Both the position numbers and the translations under genes were made by a program. Under the pieces are notes generated by a model, which had not been told where the DNA came from, did not search any database, and worked only from the letters and a program-made list of their open reading frames with translations. DNA of 15,965 nt from Rhizobacter sp. (GTDB lineage Bacteria; Pseudomonadota; Gammaproteobacteria; Burkholderiales; Burkholderiaceae_C): positions 1 to 15,965 of the forward strand of contig JANYFX010000515.1 of the NCBI GenBank assembly GCA_025359585.1, written 5' to 3'. Positions 13,957 to 15,965 of the stretch are shown one piece after another; positions within the stretch are counted from its first letter, which is position 1; every line of letters starts with the position of its first letter.

Positions 13957-14976
13957 TCACTTCAGCTTGGCGATGAAGTCGATCACTTCTTTTTGTGTGT
14001 ACTCGACGTTGACCACGCTGCCCGGCTCGGTGGCCTTGAGCGAGGCGTCGAGCGTGTCTTGCGTGACCACGCTGATCGGCAGGTTCATTTCCTTGGGCAC
14101 CTTGGCGCCCGACAGGATCTGCTGCGCGACCCAGAACGCGAAGGTCGACGAGCCCGGTGCGATGCTGGCCGACATGGTCTCGTACTTGTTGGCGTCGCGC
14201 TGTTCCTTCCACCAGGCCAGCTCGTCCTGTCGGTTGCCCATGAAGATGATCGGCGTAGGCCGGCCGGCGGCCTTGAAGGCCTGCGCCACGCCGTAACCGT
14301 CACCCCCCTGGGTGGCCACGGCGGTCACCACCGGCAGCGTCGGCAGGATCGCCGCGACTTCTTTTTGCGCCACGGTCTGGGTCCAGTTGCCGTGCACCGA
14401 GCCGACGATCTTGAACTCGGAGCGCTTGGCCACGCCGCCCACGATGCCCGCATGGATCTCGTCGTCGACGAACACCCCGGCCAGGCCGCGGATCTCGAGC
14501 AGGTTGCCCTTCAGCCCGCGCTTGACGAAGTAGTCGATCTGCATCGCGCCGAGCTTCTTGAAGTCGACCGCGATGCGGTAGGCGCAGGGCTCGGTCACGA
14601 TGCCGTCGAACGAGACGACGACGATGCCGGCGTCGCAGGCCTGTTTGACCGCGCCGTTCAGCGCCGTCGGCGAGGCGGCGTTGACGACGATCGCGTCGAA
14701 GCCCTGCAGGATCATGTTCTGGATCTGCGCCGCCTGCTCGGTGGCCTGGTTCTCCGAGGTGGTGAAGCTCGGCGCCTGCGCCACGACCTTCTTCGCCAAG
14801 GCGTCCTTGGTCACCTTGTCCCAGCTCTTGAGCATGGCCTGGCGCCACGAGTTGCCGGCGAAGTTGTTCGACAGCGCGATCTTCTTGGTCGCGGTGTCGG
14901 CGGCCAGGGTCGGTGCGCCGAGGCCGGCCAGCAAGACGGCGGCGAGGGCAACGCGAGCGAGTTTGAATCTTTTCAT
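13957..14976 (-). CDS. periplasmic sugar-binding protein of the ABC transporter (Peripla_BP_4, RbsB-like)
   Basis: The 339-residue product starts with a signal peptide: M-K-R-F-K-L-A-R, a hydrophobic V-A-L-A-A-V-L-L-A-G-L core and a T-L-A-A-D cleavage site near residue 26. The mature protein has the two-lobed fold of ribose/galactose-type binding proteins: K-I-A-L-S-N-N-F-A-G-N-S-W-R (about 32-45), Q-I-Q-N-M-I-L-Q-G-F-D-A-I-V-V-N-A-A-S-P-T-A-L, G-I-V-V-V-S-F-D-G and G-G-D-G-Y-G-V. It delivers the sugar or sugar acid to the ABC permeases; the ligand cannot be read from sequence. Its ribosome binding site is the strongest in the operon (GAGGAG, 14983-14988, 6 bases before the ATG), as expected for the most abundant transporter part. 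The 88-base gap before it holds two hairpins. The frame runs back to 15033 but the signal peptide fixes the ATG at 14976. Confidence 0.91.
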   Translation of the reverse strand: MKRFKLARVALAAVLLAGLGAPTLAADTATKKIALSNNFAGNSWRQAMLKSWDKVTKDALAKKVVAQAPSFTTSENQATEQAAQIQNMILQGFDAIVVNAASPTALNGAVKQACDAGIVVVSFDGIVTEPCAYRIAVDFKKLGAMQIDYFVKRGLKGNLLEIRGLAGVFVDDEIHAGIVGGVAKRSEFKIVGSVHGNWTQTVAQKEVAAILPTLPVVTAVATQGGDGYGVAQAFKAAGRPTPIIFMGNRQDELAWWKEQRDANKYETMSASIAPGSSTFAFWVAQQILSGAKVPKEMNLPISVVTQDTLDASLKATEPGSVVNVEYTQKEVIDFIAKLK

Positions 14977-14982
14977 GGGTGT

Positions 14983-14988
14983 CTCCTC
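14983..14988 (-). promoter_or_regulatory. strong ribosome binding site of the binding-protein gene
   Basis: On the minus strand the sequence is GAGGAG, 6 bases before the ATG at 14976. It is markedly closer to consensus than the sites of the neighbouring operon genes and decides this start over the upstream in-frame extension. Confidence 0.75.
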
Positions 14989-14995
14989 TGTGGGT

Positions 14996-15018
14996 CTGGA
15001 TTCGCTGCTCCGATCCAG
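14996..15018 (-). other. intercistronic hairpin 2, CTGGAT-N11-ATCCAG
   Basis: A perfect 6-bp inverted repeat (arms 14996-15001 and 15013-15018) with an 11-base loop lies 7 bases upstream of the GAGGAG ribosome binding site of the binding-protein gene. There is no T-run. As RNA it could shield the 5' end of a processed binding-protein transcript, or be a protein-binding site on DNA. Role is inference. Confidence 0.35.
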
Positions 15019-15034
15019 TTGTTCTCGTTGCAAG

Positions 15035-15056
15035 GCCCCGTGCGAGCAGTCGGGGC
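15035..15056 (-). other. intercistronic hairpin 1, GCCCCG-N10-CGGGGC
   Basis: A perfect 6-bp GC stem (arms 15035-15040 and 15051-15056) with a 10-base loop begins 8 bases past the SDR stop codon. No T-run follows on the minus strand, so it is more likely a partial terminator, processing or stability element between the SDR and the transporter genes than a full terminator. Confidence 0.4.
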
Positions 15057-15064
15057 GGAAGGAT

Positions 15065-15820
15065 TCAGTTCGACCAGCCGCCGTCGATGACCTGCGCGGT
15101 GCCGGTCGTGAAGGCCGATTCGTCGGAGGCGAGGTAGACCGCGAGCGCGGCGATCTCGGCGGTGCTGCCCACGCGGCCCATCGGCTGGCGCGCGACGAAC
15201 GCGGCCTGCACCTGCTCGACGCTCTGGCTGCTCGCCTGCGCCTGCGCGCTGATGCGCTCCTGCAGCGAAGGCGACTCGACGGTGCCGGGGCAGATCGCGT
15301 TGCAGCGCACGCCGCGGGTGATGAAGTCGGCCGCGATCGACTTCGTCATGCCGATCACGGCCGCCTTGGTGGCGCCGTAGACAAAACGGTTCGGCGCGCC
15401 CTTGATGCTGCCGGCGACAGACGCGACATTGATGATCGAACCACCACCCTGCTGCAGCATCGCGGGCAGGAAAGCGCGGGTCATGCGGTACATCGCCCGC
15501 ACGTTCAGGTCGAACGAGAAGTCGAAGGCCTTTTCGTCGCAGTCGAGGATCGTGCCGGCGTGCACGTAGCCCGCGCCGTTGAACAGGATGTTGACGGCGC
15601 CGGCGGCTTGCGCTGCGGCCGTTACCGCGTTGGCATCGGTCACGTCGAGCACGCGCGTTTCGCAGCCGGTGTGCTTCGCCAGATCGGCGAGCAGCGCGGC
15701 GTTGATGTCGGTCGCGATCACACGCGCGCCTTCGCGCACGAAGGCCTCGGCGGTGGCGCGGCCGATGCCCTGGCCGGCGGCGGTCACGAAGGCGGTCTTG
15801 CCCTGGAGTCGGTTGCTCAT
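15065..15820 (-). CDS. SDR-family dehydrogenase, probable 2-keto-3-deoxy-aldonate (e.g. L-fuconate-type) 4-dehydrogenase
   Basis: The 251-residue protein is a classical short-chain dehydrogenase: cofactor motif T13-A-A-G-Q-G-I-G20 (first Gly of the usual TGxxxGxG replaced by Ala), D38 after strand 2 favouring NAD, N81-G-A-G84, and the catalytic S134, Y148 and K152 (Y-G-A-T-K). The stretch A-A-V-I-G-M-T-K-S-I-A-A-D-F and C-P-G-T-V-E-S-P-S-L-Q-E-R-I is like the BDH2/DHRS6 and bacterial 2-keto-3-deoxy-L-fuconate dehydrogenase group. In the proposed route it oxidises C4 of the 2-keto-3-deoxy acid to the 2,4-diketo acid, the substrate of the FAH-type hydrolase encoded downstream. GGAG lies 8 bases before the ATG at 15820. 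It follows the TRAP permease gene by 25 bases. The exact substrate, and 3-hydroxybutyrate-type activity as an alternative, remain open. Confidence 0.87.
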   Translation of the reverse strand: MSNRLQGKTAFVTAAGQGIGRATAEAFVREGARVIATDINAALLADLAKHTGCETRVLDVTDANAVTAAAQAAGAVNILFNGAGYVHAGTILDCDEKAFDFSFDLNVRAMYRMTRAFLPAMLQQGGGSIINVASVAGSIKGAPNRFVYGATKAAVIGMTKSIAADFITRGVRCNAICPGTVESPSLQERISAQAQASSQSVEQVQAAFVARQPMGRVGSTAEIAALAVYLASDESAFTTGTAQVIDGGWSN

Positions 15821-15845
15821 CTGAAAATCTCCGTTGAAGTTCGGT

Positions 15846-15965
15846 TCACTTGATCAGGCCCATGGTGTGTGGCAACCACAAGGTGATTGCCGGGATGTAG
15901 GTGATGGCGGCGAGCGCCAGCATCAGCGGCACCAGCCACGGCAGGATCGCGATGGTGGTGCGCTC
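15846..15965 (-). CDS. TRAP transporter large permease (DctM-like), C-terminal fragment cut by the window edge
   Basis: Only the last 39 residues and the stop codon are inside the window; the gene continues beyond position 15965. The visible sequence includes I-L-P-W-L-V-P-L-M-L-A-L, A-I-T-Y-I-P-A-I-T-L-W-L-P and ends M-G-L-I-K. A final hydrophobic helix followed by TYxPxxxLWLP is characteristic of the C-terminus of DctM/SiaM-type TRAP large subunits, which move carboxylates or sugar acids with Na+ or H+. Its 25-base distance to the SDR gene puts it in the same operon, so the small TRAP subunit and binding protein probably lie just outside the window. Confidence 0.78.
   Translation of the reverse strand, partial: ERTTIAILPWLVPLMLALAAITYIPAITLWLPHTMGLIK

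Noticed and set aside
1..15965. CRISPR array, tRNA, rRNA, insertion sequence, toxin-antitoxin or phage genes
   Set aside because: No direct-repeat/spacer pattern, cloverleaf, transposase, integrase or phage structural protein was found on either strand.

Overview
The window is G+C-rich (about two thirds by eye), densely coding DNA. Protein families, GTG/ATG starts and gene neighbourhoods suggest a betaproteobacterium of the order Burkholderiales (Rubrivivax/Leptothrix/Rhizobacter-like); genus is inference. I see no rRNA, tRNA, CRISPR array, insertion sequence or prophage gene. No gene-free stretch exceeds about 155 bases.

Left part (1-7212), a patchwork of short chromosomal units: a TMEM175-like (DUF1211) membrane protein on the plus strand; a convergent minus-strand pair of a Sel1-repeat lytic transglycosylase followed by an NDUFA9-type NAD(P)-binding protein; a divergent YpfH-type esterase; a minus-strand pair of a NIPSNAP protein and a small FDFLLGHW-type protein, divergent from a YafY-like WYL-domain regulator with a 7-bp inverted repeat in the shared upstream region; an 86-residue protein of unknown function; a rhomboid protease; and a small antibiotic-biosynthesis-monooxygenase (ABM) domain protein.

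Right part (7226 to the window edge), one long minus-strand operon read from high to low coordinates: C-terminus of a TRAP transporter large permease (cut by the edge), SDR dehydrogenase, periplasmic sugar-binding protein, two-domain sugar ABC ATPase, two ABC permeases, SMP-30 lactonase, FAH-family hydrolase, UxaA-family dehydratase. Gaps are 25, 88, 10, -4, -4, 12, 28 and 14 bases, so most genes are tightly coupled. The enzyme set fits a non-phosphorylative aldose or aldonate route: lactone hydrolysis (SMP-30), aldonate dehydration (UxaA family), oxidation of the 2-keto-3-deoxy acid (SDR), then hydrolytic cleavage of the diketo acid (FAH family) to pyruvate plus a small hydroxy acid. L-fucose, D-arabinose, L-galactose or a related sugar acid are the best guesses; sequence alone cannot choose. 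The initial sugar dehydrogenase, any mutarotase and the regulator are not in the window.

The points most worth a second look are the substrate of this operon and its pairing of TRAP and ABC transporters, the NIPSNAP/small-protein/WYL-regulator module with its operator candidate, and two tandem hairpins just before the binding-protein gene. Nothing seen demands a wholly new type of system.
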